Origin: Jiella endophytica
GTDB lineage: Bacteria; Pseudomonadota; Alphaproteobacteria; Rhizobiales; Rhizobiaceae
Assembly (NCBI RefSeq): GCF_004519335.1
Contig: NZ_SOZD01000001.1
Location: 992,001 to 1,056,000 of the forward strand
Direction of reading: 5' to 3'
DNA length: 64,000 nucleotides
The notes under the pieces were generated by a model. That model was given only the letters and a program-made list of their open reading frames with translations, did no database searches and was not told where the DNA came from. Of the stretch, positions 54,378-63,415 are shown in pieces. Position numbers and translations under genes: made by a program. Position 1 is the stretch's first letter. Each line of letters starts with the position of its first letter.

Positions 54378-56396
54378 TCACGCCCAAGCAGCAGCGGAGG
54401 ATCCGGCCAATCCCGCCTTGCGCTTCAGGTCCGGCGGCACGGCCTCCTCGGTGAGCGAGGCGATCGCCTCGTCGAGGCCGAGCGAAGCCTGGTCGCGCGA
54501 GCCGAGGCGGCGGATGTTGACCGTCCGCTCTTCGGCTTCCTTTCGGCCGCAGACGAGCATCACCGGCACCTTGGCGAGGGAGTGCTCGCGGACCTTGTAG
54601 TTGATCTTCTCGTTCCGAAGATCGACGCTGGCGCGCAGCCCTGCCGCCTTCAGCGCCGCGACAACTTCCAGGGCGTAGTCGTCGGCGTCCGAGGTGATCG
54701 TCGCGACCACCACCTGTTCGGGTGCGAACCACAGCGGCATGTGCCCGGCGAAGTTCTCGATCAGGATGCCGAGGAACCGCTCCATCGAGCCGCAGATCGC
54801 CCGGTGGATCATCACCGGCTGCCGCTTCTCCGAATTCTGGTCGATATAGAAGGCGCCGAAGCGTTCCGGCAGGTTGAAGTCCACCTGGGTGGTGCCGCAC
54901 TGCCATTCCCGGCCGATGGCGTCCCGCAGCGTATATTCGAACTTCGGCCCGTAGAACGCCCCCTCGCCCGGCAGTATGCCGGTCTTGATCCTGCCACCGG
55001 ACTGCGCGGCGATCGTCTCGAGCACATCGGTCATGATCGCTTCGGCGCGGTCCCAGCTCTCATCCGAGCCGACACGCTTCTCCGGCCGGGTCGAGAGCTT
55101 CACGACCACTTCCTCAAAGCCGAAATCCTCGTAGACCGACAGGATCAGATCGTTGATCCTGAGGCACTCGGCCGCCATCTGTTCCTCAGTGCAGAAGACA
55201 TGCGCGTCGTCCTGGGTAAAGCCGCGCACCCGCATCAACCCATGCAGCGCGCCGGATGGTTCGTAGCGGTGCACATTGCCGAATTCGGCAAGCCGGATAG
55301 GTAGTTCGCGATAGGACTTCAGGCCATGCTTGAAGATCTGGACATGGCCCGGGCAGTTCATCGGCTTGATCGCGAAGACCCGGTGGTCGGCCTCTTCGTC
55401 TTCCGGATGGGTAAAGGCGTGGGCCGACTTCACCGCGAACATGTTCTCCTGGTACCAGCCCCAGTGGCCGGAGGTCTCCCACAGCGACTTGTCGAGGATC
55501 TGCGGCGCATTGACCTCGTCATAGACGCCGTCCAGCCGGCGGCGCATGTAGGAGACGAGGGTCTGGAACATCTTCCAGCCCTTGCCGTGCCAGAACACGA
55601 CGCCCGGCCCCTCCTCCTGGAAGTGGAAGAGGTCCATCTCGCGGCCGAGCCGGCGATGATCGCGCTTTTCCGCCTCCTCCAGCATGTGGAGATATTCGGC
55701 GAGCTGCTCTTTCGTCGCCCATGCGGTGCCGTAGATGCGGCTCAGCATCGGATTGTTGCTGTCGCCCCGCCAGTAGGCGCCGGCGACCTTCATCAGCTTG
55801 AAGGCGTCGCCGATCTGGCCGGTCGAGGCCATGTGCGGGCCACGGCAGAGGTCGAACCACTCGCCCTGCGAGTAGATCTTGACGTCCTGATCCTCAGGGA
55901 TGGCGTCGACGAGCTCCACCTTGAAGCTTTCGCCCTTGTCGCGGAACACCTGCCTCGCCCTCTCGCGCGGCCAGACGTCCTTGGTGAAGCGGGCATTGCG
56001 GCGGATGATCTCGGCCATCTTCTTCTCGATGACCGGCAGGTCCTCGGTGGTGAAGGGCTCGTTCTTGGAAAAATCGTAATAGAAGCCGTTCTCGATGACC
56101 GGGCCGATGGTGACCTGCGTACCGGGCCAGAGCTCCTGCACGGCTTCCGCCATGACATGGGCGGCATCGTGCCGGATCAGCTCCAGCGCGCGCGGATCGT
56201 CGCGGGTGAGGATCTCGAGCTTGCCGGAGTGGCCGACCGGATCGGCAAGATCGCGGATTTCGCCGTCGATCGCATAGGCGATCGCCTTCTTGGCGAGCGA
56301 CTTGGAAATGCCGGTCGCGATCTCAAGTCCGCTGGTCGCGGCGTCGAAGGAGCGTTCGGATCCGTCGGGAAAAATCAGGGAAACGGCCTCGGCCAT
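54378..56396 (-). CDS. thrS: Threonyl-tRNA synthetase
   Basis: The protein is 672 residues from ATG 56396; an ATG six bases earlier is also in frame but GGAG is closer to ideal spacing for 56396. It has a TGS domain, an editing domain ([28 protein letters not shown]), and the class II core with [13 protein letters not shown] (zinc ligand Cys), [12 protein letters not shown] and [18 protein letters not shown]. The C-terminal anticodon-binding domain is complete. It charges tRNA-Thr and edits mischarged serine. The toxin-antitoxin module lies downstream on the same strand. Confidence 0.97.
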   Translation of the reverse strand: MAEAVSLIFPDGSERSFDAATSGLEIATGISKSLAKKAIAYAIDGEIRDLADPVGHSGKLEILTRDDPRALELIRHDAAHVMAEAVQELWPGTQVTIGPVIENGFYYDFSKNEPFTTEDLPVIEKKMAEIIRRNARFTKDVWPRERARQVFRDKGESFKVELVDAIPEDQDVKIYSQGEWFDLCRGPHMASTGQIGDAFKLMKVAGAYWRGDSNNPMLSRIYGTAWATKEQLAEYLHMLEEAEKRDHRRLGREMDLFHFQEEGPGVVFWHGKGWKMFQTLVSYMRRRLDGVYDEVNAPQILDKSLWETSGHWGWYQENMFAVKSAHAFTHPEDEEADHRVFAIKPMNCPGHVQIFKHGLKSYRELPIRLAEFGNVHRYEPSGALHGLMRVRGFTQDDAHVFCTEEQMAAECLRINDLILSVYEDFGFEEVVVKLSTRPEKRVGSDESWDRAEAIMTDVLETIAAQSGGRIKTGILPGEGAFYGPKFEYTLRDAIGREWQCGTTQVDFNLPERFGAFYIDQNSEKRQPVMIHRAICGSMERFLGILIENFAGHMPLWFAPEQVVVATITSDADDYALEVVAALKAAGLRASVDLRNEKINYKVREHSLAKVPVMLVCGRKEAEERTVNIRRLGSRDQASLGLDEAIASLTEEAVPPDLKRKAGLAGSSAAAWA

Positions 56397-56539
56397 CGTC
56401 ATCTCTCCTAGTCCAGTCCCGCCTACGAGCGCGGGTGGGTGATTTGCTACCTCAGCATGTGAAGGCCGAGGTCTCCGATTGAGTCCCTGGCCGCCCCGGC
56501 ATATACTGACAAGGGGCAGACCTCTCAAGGAGCGTTTCG

Positions 56540-57028
56540 ATGAACATCGATCTGCTGCAGCCCAAACCGTTCGATCTCGTCGGCAATCCCATCCTGATCG
56601 CGGGCAACGCCGTCGCCTTCGAGGGAACCCTCAGCTATTCGGTCTCCGAGGGGCATGACGAGGTGACCGGCTTCACTACCGTCGGCTCGACCTCGATCCG
56701 GCAGTTCCAGTCCGCGATCGACATTCCGGCCTCGACGGCATTCCAGCTGAGCCGGCTGTTCGTCACCGTGTCCGACGATACGGCCGGCGGCGAGGCGCCG
56801 CCGCCGATGGTCACCGTGCCGGTCTTCTACGGGCCGATGATCCTGCCGGGCTATGCCGGCTTCCAACCCTATACGGTCCGCAGCGGCGACACGCTGTCGG
56901 CGATCGCCCGGCGGTTCTACGGCGATGCCAGCCGCTTCACCGTCATCGTGGAAGCAAATGCCCATATCATCAGCAACCCGAACGTCATCTTTCCCGGGCA
57001 GCAGCTGCGGATACCGGTGACCGGCTGA
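56540..57028 (+). CDS. Gmad2-LysM domain protein without signal peptide
   Basis: The protein is 162 residues from ATG 56540 with AAGGAGCG upstream. The N-terminal Gmad2 (immunoglobulin-like) domain spans about residues 5-95. The C-terminal LysM domain is [19 protein letters not shown], continuing to [14 protein letters not shown]. LysM binds peptidoglycan. No signal peptide is seen, which is odd for a murein-binding protein; export by another route or cytoplasmic use cannot be judged. It is divergent from thrS. Confidence 0.85.
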   Translation: MNIDLLQPKPFDLVGNPILIAGNAVAFEGTLSYSVSEGHDEVTGFTTVGSTSIRQFQSAIDIPASTAFQLSRLFVTVSDDTAGGEAPPPMVTVPVFYGPMILPGYAGFQPYTVRSGDTLSAIARRFYGDASRFTVIVEANAHIISNPNVIFPGQQLRIPVTG

Positions 57029-57185
57029 GACGAGACCGAGGGGCGCATATCGCAGCGCAGCGCCAGTGGCGGCCGCACGGGATGGCAGCCGCGGCCAATA
57101 GCTGACCCGAGCGCCGCCAACGACGGCGGTCCGGTCACGCGGAGGCTTCGATCGGCCCGCTTTGTCCGGGGCCTTGCGGACGCAG

Positions 57186-57362
57186 CTACTCGACCACTTC
57201 GGTCGGCGCCTCGGGCACGTGCTTCTTGATCGACTCGATCGCCCGCTGCGCCCCGGACTTGGTGCTGTAGCCCTCGGTCGAGAAGATGATTTCGCTGTTG
57301 TACTTGAACCGCACCCGGAACTCGCCGGCCTTGTCCTTGTACACCTCGAACTTGTGAGCCAT
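57186..57362 (-). CDS. YegP-type DUF1508 small protein
   Basis: The protein is 58 residues from ATG 57362, behind GGGAGGAAAG. It is a single DUF1508 unit (FEVYKDKAGEFRVRFKYNSE, GYSTKSGAQRAIESIKKH). Many relatives carry two such units; this one has one. Function is unknown; a stress role has been suggested for YegP. The frame is open upstream to 57497 but that part is arginine-rich. Confidence 0.85.
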   Translation of the reverse strand: MAHKFEVYKDKAGEFRVRFKYNSEIIFSTEGYSTKSGAQRAIESIKKHVPEAPTEVVE

Positions 57363-57448
57363 CGTCGCTTTCCTCCCATTGGCAGGAAAAGGCTCCGCCG
57401 AAGCCTCCCGAATGTCAATCGGCATCGGACTGCACGGGAAAGCAGCGT

Positions 57449-57715
57449 TCAGAGATCGGGGACGTTGTCGATGCCGTGGCCGCCGAACGGACCGCATTTG
57501 ACGACGCGCCTTGCCGAAAGCCAGCCGCCGCGCATGAGGCCGTGCCGGGCGATCGCCTCATAGGCATATTCCGAGCAGGTCGGGATGTGCCGGCAGTGGC
57601 CGCCGACCAGCGGCGAGAAAGTCACCTGGTAGAGCCGCACGAAGCCGACGCCGAAGAGCCGCCCGGGGGTCTTGCGCCAGGGACCGGTGTAGTTACGTGA
57701 GATCTTCGCCGGCAT
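57449..57715 (-). CDS. yidD: Membrane protein insertion efficiency factor YidD
   Basis: The protein is 88 residues. It has the YidD pattern LYQVTFSPLVGGHCRHIPTC, SEYAYEAIARHG and KCGPFGGHGIDNVP with conserved cysteines. YidD aids YidC in insertion of membrane proteins. It overlaps the end of the HepT gene by 23 bases. In many Hyphomicrobiales it lies beside thrS and a NifU-like gene, and here the toxin-antitoxin pair splits that order. Confidence 0.92.
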   Translation of the reverse strand: MPAKISRNYTGPWRKTPGRLFGVGFVRLYQVTFSPLVGGHCRHIPTCSEYAYEAIARHGLMRGGWLSARRVVKCGPFGGHGIDNVPDL

Positions 57716-58067
57716 CGGTGAGGATCCGTCGAATTGCCGCGTGCAACTCCGGCACCGAAGTTGTCGCGATCACCCAAAGTGTCGGATAATCGAGGTCGTC
57801 ATATCCATGAGCGATGCGATGGCGCATGCGCACCGGATAGTTGAGGTTTAATTCCGGATACGATCCGCTGAAAACAGGGAATTTTTGCAAGAGTCGATTG
57901 CAGTGTTCTCCGATCTGCTCGATCGCCTTCGACAATGCAAGTTGTTCGACCTCATCCGCTTGCAAGGTCTCAAGGCTAAATCGTTGCGTCACACGAGCAC
58001 ATCGCGCGCAGGCTGCTTCGATCGATCGAAGCAGGTCAAACGGAGTGACGCCCGAGCCTGACGTCAT
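57693..58067 (-). CDS. hepT: HepT-type RNase toxin
   Basis: The protein is 124 residues from ATG 58067, overlapping the end of mntA by four bases (ATGA). The helical HEPN domain has the R-x4-H-x-Y motif at R82, H87 and Y89 (HRIAHGYDD). HepT is a ribonuclease or tRNA-targeting toxin, silenced when MntA attaches AMP to the tyrosine of this motif. The end overlaps yidD by 23 bases, so yidD translation may depend on it. Confidence 0.88.
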   Translation of the reverse strand: MTSGSGVTPFDLLRSIEAACARCARVTQRFSLETLQADEVEQLALSKAIEQIGEHCNRLLQKFPVFSGSYPELNLNYPVRMRHRIAHGYDDLDYPTLWVIATTSVPELHAAIRRILTDAGEDLT

Positions 58068-58354
58068 AGCGACTTGCAATCGGCCTGAATCCGTTTCAAG
58101 AGCCGTTCCGCGAATTCACCCTGCAGGCGAAGATCAAGCCGGATTCCCGTCGAGGCCTCGACTTCATCCTCCATCTTGAAAACGTCGTAGTAGCTCAGCG
58201 GTTCGTGCCGCTCCACGATGATGTCGAGATCGCTCTCCTCGGTGTCCTCGCCCCGGGCGACAGAGCCGAAGATCCGAGGATTGCTCACCGGATAGCGCGA
58301 CAGGATCTCGCGGATCGTCTCGCGGTGCTTTTCGAGGGCTTCAGACGGCTTCAT
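58064..58354 (-). CDS. mntA: MntA-type nucleotidyltransferase antitoxin
   Basis: The protein is 96 residues from ATG 58354; a GTG at 58369 would add five. It is a minimal nucleotidyltransferase with GSVARGEDTEESDLDIIV, including the metal-binding pair D42 and D44. MntA-type antitoxins AMPylate the HepT toxin. It is in front of hepT, coupled by a four-base overlap. The spacing to the NifU-like gene is about 90 bp on the same strand. Confidence 0.88.
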   Translation of the reverse strand: MKPSEALEKHRETIREILSRYPVSNPRIFGSVARGEDTEESDLDIIVERHEPLSYYDVFKMEDEVEASTGIRLDLRLQGEFAERLLKRIQADCKSL

Positions 58355-58445
58355 CGCTTTCGCGTCCACGCTGGCGGGAAAATCCCCTGTTTCCTGTCTC
58401 GCCTATTGTTCGGCCGCCCGGCCGGTGCGCTCGCCGCGCTGTCGC

Positions 58446-58892
58446 TCAGGCCGCCTCGCCGCGCTTTTCCGCCACGATCTTGTCGAGCGCCTCGACCACC
58501 GCGTCGAAGGTCAGCATGGTCGAGGCATGCCGCGCCTTGTGGTCGCGCACGGGCTCCAGATATTTCAGATCCTCGAAGCGGCCCTCAGGCGGCGCGCCGT
58601 TCTCCTTCAACATCGCCCGCATCGTCTCGCGCAGCTGCCGCAACTCCTCAGGCGTCGTGCCGACGATGTGGCGGGCCATCACCGAAGACGACGCCTGGCC
58701 GAGCGCGCAGGCCTTCACCTCATGGGCGAAGTCGGAAACCTTGCCGTCCTCGAGCTTGACGTCGATGGTGACGGTCGAGCCACAGAGCCGCGAATGCGCG
58801 GTCGCGCTGGCATCCGGCTCGTCCAGCCGACCGATCCGAGGAATATTGCCGGCAAATTCCAGGATTCGCGCATTATAGAGATCGTCGATCAC
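58446..58892 (-). CDS. NifU-like iron-sulfur cluster scaffold (SufU/IscU family)
   Basis: The protein is 148 residues. It has the scaffold pattern with a first cysteine in HSRLCGSTVTIDV and a second in EVKACALGQASSSVMARH, but the third cysteine is not seen in the canonical place, and the C-terminal half is helical. It is a member of the SufU-like group found next to folE in alphaproteobacteria. A direct role in cluster transfer is probable but unproven; the loss of one ligand is noteworthy. Confidence 0.85.
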   Translation of the reverse strand: MIDDLYNARILEFAGNIPRIGRLDEPDASATAHSRLCGSTVTIDVKLEDGKVSDFAHEVKACALGQASSSVMARHIVGTTPEELRQLRETMRAMLKENGAPPEGRFEDLKYLEPVRDHKARHASTMLTFDAVVEALDKIVAEKRGEAA

Positions 58893-59167
58893 GGTATTTT
58901 TCCTTCGACCGAGGTTTTTGCCTCGTGGCCTGTCAATGGGCCTTTGCGCCGATTATATAGGTTCCCGGTCGCCGCTTCGATAGGCCGCTGGACCGGCGGT
59001 CGCCTCGAACCAGAACCGGTCGCTTCGAACGGCCTTCACGCCGCAAGGAACGAGACGTCTTGAAGAAGCCCGCCAATGCCGCCGGAACCGAACGACCGGC
59101 CGGCGCCCCCGACATCCATTCACTGTGGGTGGCAGCTCGGATACCGACAGCTTCGGAGCCTGGAAAC

Positions 59168-59785
59168 ATGGAAGCAGTGGTCAAGAAATTCCCCGAAAAG
59201 CCGGATGAGGCCGGGCGTCCGAGCCGCGCCGAGGCCGAGGCGGCCGTCGAGACCCTTCTGCGCTGGATCGGCGAAAATCCCGGGCGCGAGGGCCTGAAGG
59301 AAACTCCGAAGCGCGTCGTGAAAGCCTATGAGGAGCTTTTCGCCGGCTACGGACACGGGCCGGGCGAAGTGCTTGGCCGGGTCTTCGAGGAGGTCGCCGG
59401 CTACAACGACATCGTCCTCGTCAAGGACATCGCCTTCCACACCCACTGCGAGCACCACATGGTGCCGGTGATCGGCAAGGCCCATGTCGCCTATCTTCCC
59501 GACGGTCGGGTCCTGGGCCTGTCGAAGATCGCCAGGCTGGTCGACATGTTCGGCCGCCGTCTGCAGACTCAGGAAGCGATGACCGCGCAGATCGCCGACG
59601 CGCTGAACGACACGCTGAAGCCGCGGGGTGTGGCGGTGATTCTCGAGGCCGAGCATCTGTGCATGTCGATGCGGGGGATCAGGAGCCACGGCTCCTCGAC
59701 CTTCACCGGCACCTATCGCGGCAGCTTCGCCGACGACGTCGCCGAGCAGGACCGCGTCCTGCGGCTCGTCGGCCTCGGCGGCTGA
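59168..59785 (+). CDS. folE: GTP cyclohydrolase I
   Basis: The protein is 205 residues from ATG 59168, behind GGAGCCTGGAAAC; the frame is open to 59060. It has [20 protein letters not shown] with the zinc Cys and His ligands, [18 protein letters not shown], and [17 protein letters not shown] with the second Cys. It opens GTP to form dihydroneopterin triphosphate for folate, and possibly supplies the pterin for H4MPT. It is divergent from the NifU-like gene and followed by hisI. Confidence 0.96.
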   Translation: MEAVVKKFPEKPDEAGRPSRAEAEAAVETLLRWIGENPGREGLKETPKRVVKAYEELFAGYGHGPGEVLGRVFEEVAGYNDIVLVKDIAFHTHCEHHMVPVIGKAHVAYLPDGRVLGLSKIARLVDMFGRRLQTQEAMTAQIADALNDTLKPRGVAVILEAEHLCMSMRGIRSHGSSTFTGTYRGSFADDVAEQDRVLRLVGLGG

Positions 59786-59803
59786 ACTTCGACCCTGATC
59801 CCC

Positions 59804-60229
59804 GTGTCTCCCGCCAAGTTCTCTGCGCCTTCCACTGATCCGTTCGAGCAGGAGGAAGGCTTCGTCCTGCGCCCGCGGTTCGATGCCGGCGGTCTGATCA
59901 CCGCCGTCGCGACCGATCATCTCACCGGCGACTTGCTGATGGTCGCGCACATGAACGCCGAGGCGCTCGAGCAAACCATTTCGACCGGCATCGCGCATTA
60001 CTGGTCGCGCTCGCGCGGCAAGCTTTGGAAGAAGGGCGAAAGTTCCGGAGCGCTGCAGACGGTCAAGGAAATCCGCGTCGACTGCGACCAGGACGCCGTC
60101 TGGCTGAAGGTCGCCTGCGACAAGCGGGAAGACACCTGCCACACGGGCAGGACATCGTGCTTCTACAGGGTGGTGGAACCTGCCACCCGAGCCTTGGAGC
60201 CGGCGGCCCGCCCTCACCCGGAAAGCTGA
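59804..60229 (+). CDS. hisI: Phosphoribosyl-AMP cyclohydrolase
   Basis: The protein is 141 residues, starting at GTG 59804. It has the family pattern [37 protein letters not shown], and the zinc-binding cysteine segments [12 protein letters not shown] and [11 protein letters not shown]. It carries out the third step of histidine synthesis and has no fused HisE part, as usual in alphaproteobacteria. It follows folE at 18 bp. Confidence 0.95.
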   Translation: MSPAKFSAPSTDPFEQEEGFVLRPRFDAGGLITAVATDHLTGDLLMVAHMNAEALEQTISTGIAHYWSRSRGKLWKKGESSGALQTVKEIRVDCDQDAVWLKVACDKREDTCHTGRTSCFYRVVEPATRALEPAARPHPES

Positions 60230-60334
60230 CAGACGATGAACCGGTCGCGTTCCTTAGGCCTTCGATCTTTAACACGATGGTCAAGAGTTCGGCCTAGGCT
60301 TCTCCATCACGAAGGCCGAAACCAGAGGGCAGCC

Positions 60335-61330
60335 ATGCTCGAACGTGTATTCGGTTGGCGCGACGACCCGATCAGCCAGCCGCAGCTTATGCCGCGCGAG
60401 GTGACCACCAGGCCGAAACCCTCGGCCGGCATCGCGCTGGCGCTCGGCGGCGGCGCTGCCCGGGGATGGGCCCATATCGGCGTCCTGAAGGCCCTCGACG
60501 AATTCGACATCCCGATCTCGATGATCGCCGGCACCTCGATCGGCGCCCTCGTCGGCGGCTGCTATCTCGCCGGCAAGCTGCCCGAACTCGAGGAATTCGC
60601 GCTGTCGCTGACGCGCCGCGGCCTCATCCGCTATCTCGATTTCCGCATCGGCGGCTCCGGCCTGATCGGCGGGCTCAGGCTGTCGCGCCGGCTGACCGAG
60701 GCGCTTCACGAAACCCGCATCGAGGATCTCAGCCGGCCGCTGATCTGCGTTGCGACGGATGCCCAGACCGGCCACGAAGTGTGGCTGGATTCCGGCTCGC
60801 TGGTGCTGGCCATGCGCGCCTCCTACGCCCTCCCCGGCGTCTTCGAACCGGTGATCTGCGGCGGCCGCCGGCTGATGGACGGTGCGCTTGTCAACCCGGT
60901 GCCGGCAAATGTCTGCCGCGTCTTCGAAGAGCAGAACGTCATGGCGGTCAACCTGCACTACGATCTCTTCGGCCGTGCCGCCGTCCTGAGGATGCGCGCC
61001 GACGAGGCCGAGCCCGCTTCCCACGACGCGTTCGAGGCCGTCTCGCCTCATGAGAGCGAACGCGAGGGACCGACCGATCGACGCAAGGGGCTCGGCCTCA
61101 CCCGCACCATGGTCGACGCCTTCAACATCATCCAGGATCGGATCTCGCGGGCGAGGCTCGCCGGCGATCCGCCGGACCTGTCGCTGCAGCCGCGGGTGCG
61201 CGACATCGGCCTGTGGGAGTTCTTCCGCGCCGAGGAGGCGATCGAGATCGGTTACAGCGCGACCAAGAGCCGCATCTCCGAGATCGAGCGTCTTGCCGCA
61301 AGCCACCATCCCGAGACGATGCGGCTCTGA
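60335..61330 (+). CDS. Patatin-like phospholipase
   Basis: The protein is 331 residues from ATG 60335; the frame is open to 60236. The patatin signatures are the oxyanion loop ALGGGAARGWAHIGVLK, the nucleophile elbow GTSIGALVGG, and the catalytic Asp in LMDGALVNPVP. The serine-aspartate dyad is complete. There is no signal peptide, so it is probably cytoplasmic. This RssA-like gene follows hisI as in several relatives. Substrate unknown. Confidence 0.92.
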   Translation: MLERVFGWRDDPISQPQLMPREVTTRPKPSAGIALALGGGAARGWAHIGVLKALDEFDIPISMIAGTSIGALVGGCYLAGKLPELEEFALSLTRRGLIRYLDFRIGGSGLIGGLRLSRRLTEALHETRIEDLSRPLICVATDAQTGHEVWLDSGSLVLAMRASYALPGVFEPVICGGRRLMDGALVNPVPANVCRVFEEQNVMAVNLHYDLFGRAAVLRMRADEAEPASHDAFEAVSPHESEREGPTDRRKGLGLTRTMVDAFNIIQDRISRARLAGDPPDLSLQPRVRDIGLWEFFRAEEAIEIGYSATKSRISEIERLAASHHPETMRL

Positions 61331-61373
61331 CCGCATCGCGCCGGCGACCTGTAATGTCCCGATAACGGCCCGA

Positions 61374-61805
61374 TCAGCCGGCGGCGATATATTCGCGCAT
61401 CTGTTCGGCCTCGCGCTCGGTCTCCTCGATCTTCATCTTGACGATGTCGCCGATCGAGACGATGCCCGCGAGCCGGCCGCCCTCGATGACCGGCAGATGG
61501 CGGAACCGGCCGTTGGTCATGATCGACAGAACCTCGTCGATTCCCGTCTCGCCGGAACAGGTCTGCACCTTGACCGTCATCGCCTCGCCGATCGGCTTGT
61601 CGAGGACGCCTGCCCCGGATTTTGCCAGCACCCGCACGACGTCGCGCTCCGAGACGATGCCGGCGACGGCGCCGCCCTCGTCCACCAGCACGATGGCGCC
61701 GATGCGCCGCTCCGCCAGAACTTCGACGACTTCGGCAATCGTCACCTCCGGCCGAAGCGTGAAGACGTCTCCTCCCTTTGTCTTCAGTATGTGACCGACA
61801 TTCAT
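61374..61805 (-). CDS. CBS-domain pair protein
   Basis: The protein is 143 residues from ATG 61805, behind GGGAGGCGAG. Two CBS motifs (AIVLVDEGGAVAGIVSERDV and FRHLPVIEGGRLAGIVSIGD) form one Bateman module that could bind an adenine nucleotide. No effector domain is attached. It converges on the patatin gene with about 45 bp between stops. Confidence 0.92.
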   Translation of the reverse strand: MNVGHILKTKGGDVFTLRPEVTIAEVVEVLAERRIGAIVLVDEGGAVAGIVSERDVVRVLAKSGAGVLDKPIGEAMTVKVQTCSGETGIDEVLSIMTNGRFRHLPVIEGGRLAGIVSIGDIVKMKIEETEREAEQMREYIAAG

Positions 61806-61928
61806 TCTCGCCTCCCTTTGTCTCCTGCAACAAAGGTGAGACACGCGAGGCACAAGGGCAAGCCCCCGGCTGCGACCTGAGGTCGCCGGACGGTGGAGGT
61901 GTCTCGTGGTCCGCAACGTCGCCCGGCG

Positions 61929-62672
61929 CTACTGGCGCCGCCCCGTGAAACCGTCGAATAGCGGCAGGGCGAAGAAGCCGAAGACGAAACCGCCGAGATG
62001 CGCCTCCCAGGCGACTTCGCCGCCGCCTGTGAGAGCGCCGCCGACGCCGGCGCCGACGAGGAAATTGGTGGCGAAGAAGGCGATGATGAAGACGAGCACC
62101 GTCCGATCGGACAGCGCCGCGCCCACCGTCAGCGCCGGCTGCGGCCGGCCGGCGCCCATCATGCGGCGCGGACCGGCGCGCACGAAAGCGAAGCGGCAGG
62201 CTCCGCCCATCAGCGCCGAAACTGCGCCGGAGGCGCCGATCACCGGCACGACGAGGCCGGTATTGACGAGAAAGAACACCGCCGCGCCCGCCACAGATCC
62301 GACGGCGCAGAAGGCGAGGAAGCGAAGATTGCCGAGGCGCCGGGCCACCGGTGTCCCGAAAGCGAGGAACCAGACCGTGTTGAGGCCGAGATGGGTCCAG
62401 CTGCCGTGGAGGAATGCGTAGGTCAGCGGCGACCAGAGATCGGCGCCCGCCGACCTCAGCTGGCACAGCTCGTCAATCGTGTCGTAGCAGCCGGGAATGA
62501 AGGCAAAGTCGAGAATGAAGCGGGATGCCGCGATCTCGCCGAGGATCCAGCTGTCATAGGCATGGACCAGCGCCATGAAGGCGACGAGACCGAGAATGAC
62601 ACCGGGAACGTTGAAGGCCGGCGGCGGGCGACGCGGCTCCTGCGGCGCTTCCTCTTGGTATGCTTCGGACAA
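61929..62672 (-). CDS. Rhomboid-family intramembrane serine protease
   Basis: The protein is 247 residues if it begins at TTG 62672, behind GAGGGGAACG; the frame is open to 62924 but the extra part is not family-like. Six or seven hydrophobic segments carry the rhomboid sites: FLHGSWTHLGLNTVWFLAFG, catalytic Ser in VIGASGAVSAL, and His in EAHLGGFVFG. It cleaves membrane proteins within the lipid bilayer. A strong minus-strand terminator is about 200 bp upstream of its start. Confidence 0.9.
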   Translation of the reverse strand: MSEAYQEEAPQEPRRPPPAFNVPGVILGLVAFMALVHAYDSWILGEIAASRFILDFAFIPGCYDTIDELCQLRSAGADLWSPLTYAFLHGSWTHLGLNTVWFLAFGTPVARRLGNLRFLAFCAVGSVAGAAVFFLVNTGLVVPVIGASGAVSALMGGACRFAFVRAGPRRMMGAGRPQPALTVGAALSDRTVLVFIIAFFATNFLVGAGVGGALTGGGEVAWEAHLGGFVFGFFALPLFDGFTGRRQ

Positions 62673-62872
62673 GACGTTCCCCTCTGCACTGGCTCTGCCG
62701 CGCGACGCTGCGCCGGCCGATCGTCCGCCGGCATCCGCGGCACAACGCCATTCGCATATCCGGCACCCGGTGGGAACGCCGGAGCCTGCCGGCGGCCTGC
62801 CCGATCGCGCCTTCGTGCAGGTGTTGGGGTGGACACGTCCGGCGGCAAAGCGACGCCCACCCGCTGGACGGG

Positions 62873-62908
62873 AAGAAAAAACCGCCTGGGCCAGAGGACC
62901 AGGCGGTT
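62873..62908 (-). terminator. Intrinsic terminator on the minus strand with no obvious gene before it
   Basis: A perfect 10-bp stem (62880-62889 with 62899-62908) with a nine-base loop is followed on the minus strand by six T residues. It would end transcripts read from right to left. The only upstream minus-strand candidates are a short frame ending at 62921 and an unannotated RNA. Confidence 0.75.
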
Positions 62909-62920
62909 GAAGAAGATCCG

Positions 62921-63019
62921 TCACGGACGATCCGTCGACGAAAAATGCGCTACGGGACCGGAGATGTCACGCCGCCCACTTAGCCTCCGGGCGGCGCCGC
63001 GGCAATCGCTTCCGGTCAT
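62921..63019 (-). CDS. Candidate 32-residue ORF or small RNA just before the terminator
   Basis: An ATG at 63019 opens a 32-residue frame (MTGSDCRGAARRLSGRRDIS and onward) whose stop is 12 bases before the terminator stem. The ribosome binding site is weak and no family is recognised. The segment might instead be a noncoding RNA or a leader that ends early before the rhomboid gene. The rest of 62673-63415 shows no gene. Confidence 0.25.
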   Translation of the reverse strand: MTGSDCRGAARRLSGRRDISGPVAHFSSTDRP

Positions 63020-63415
63020 AGTCGTTAACGCCCCGGGCGGCGCGGGCTCGGCAAAATTAACCGCTCGATAGACAGTATGGTTTCGAAAGCTTCCACGCTT
63101 TCTTAACCGTCACGCGATTATCTTTCCCTTGGTCACATTGATGCCCGTGGAGCGAATTCGGGTCGAGGTTTTCCTCGTGGTTTGCCGAAGAGCGGATGCC
63201 TGATCCGTAAACTCTACTGGAATCATACTGCTAGCTGCAGTTGCGGCAGCCGCCTTCGAAGCTTTTCGACAGCGGACCGCGGGCCGAGGGCATCGCCGAG
63301 CGACGAATCGTCCGGCTATTCCCGGGTGCCGTGCAGCGATTGAAAAGAGTTCGGGCGTAGAACGAGCGCCCGGCTGGACGCGGAGCGCTCCAGCGGTCGG
63401 AGGGGAGCGGACACG

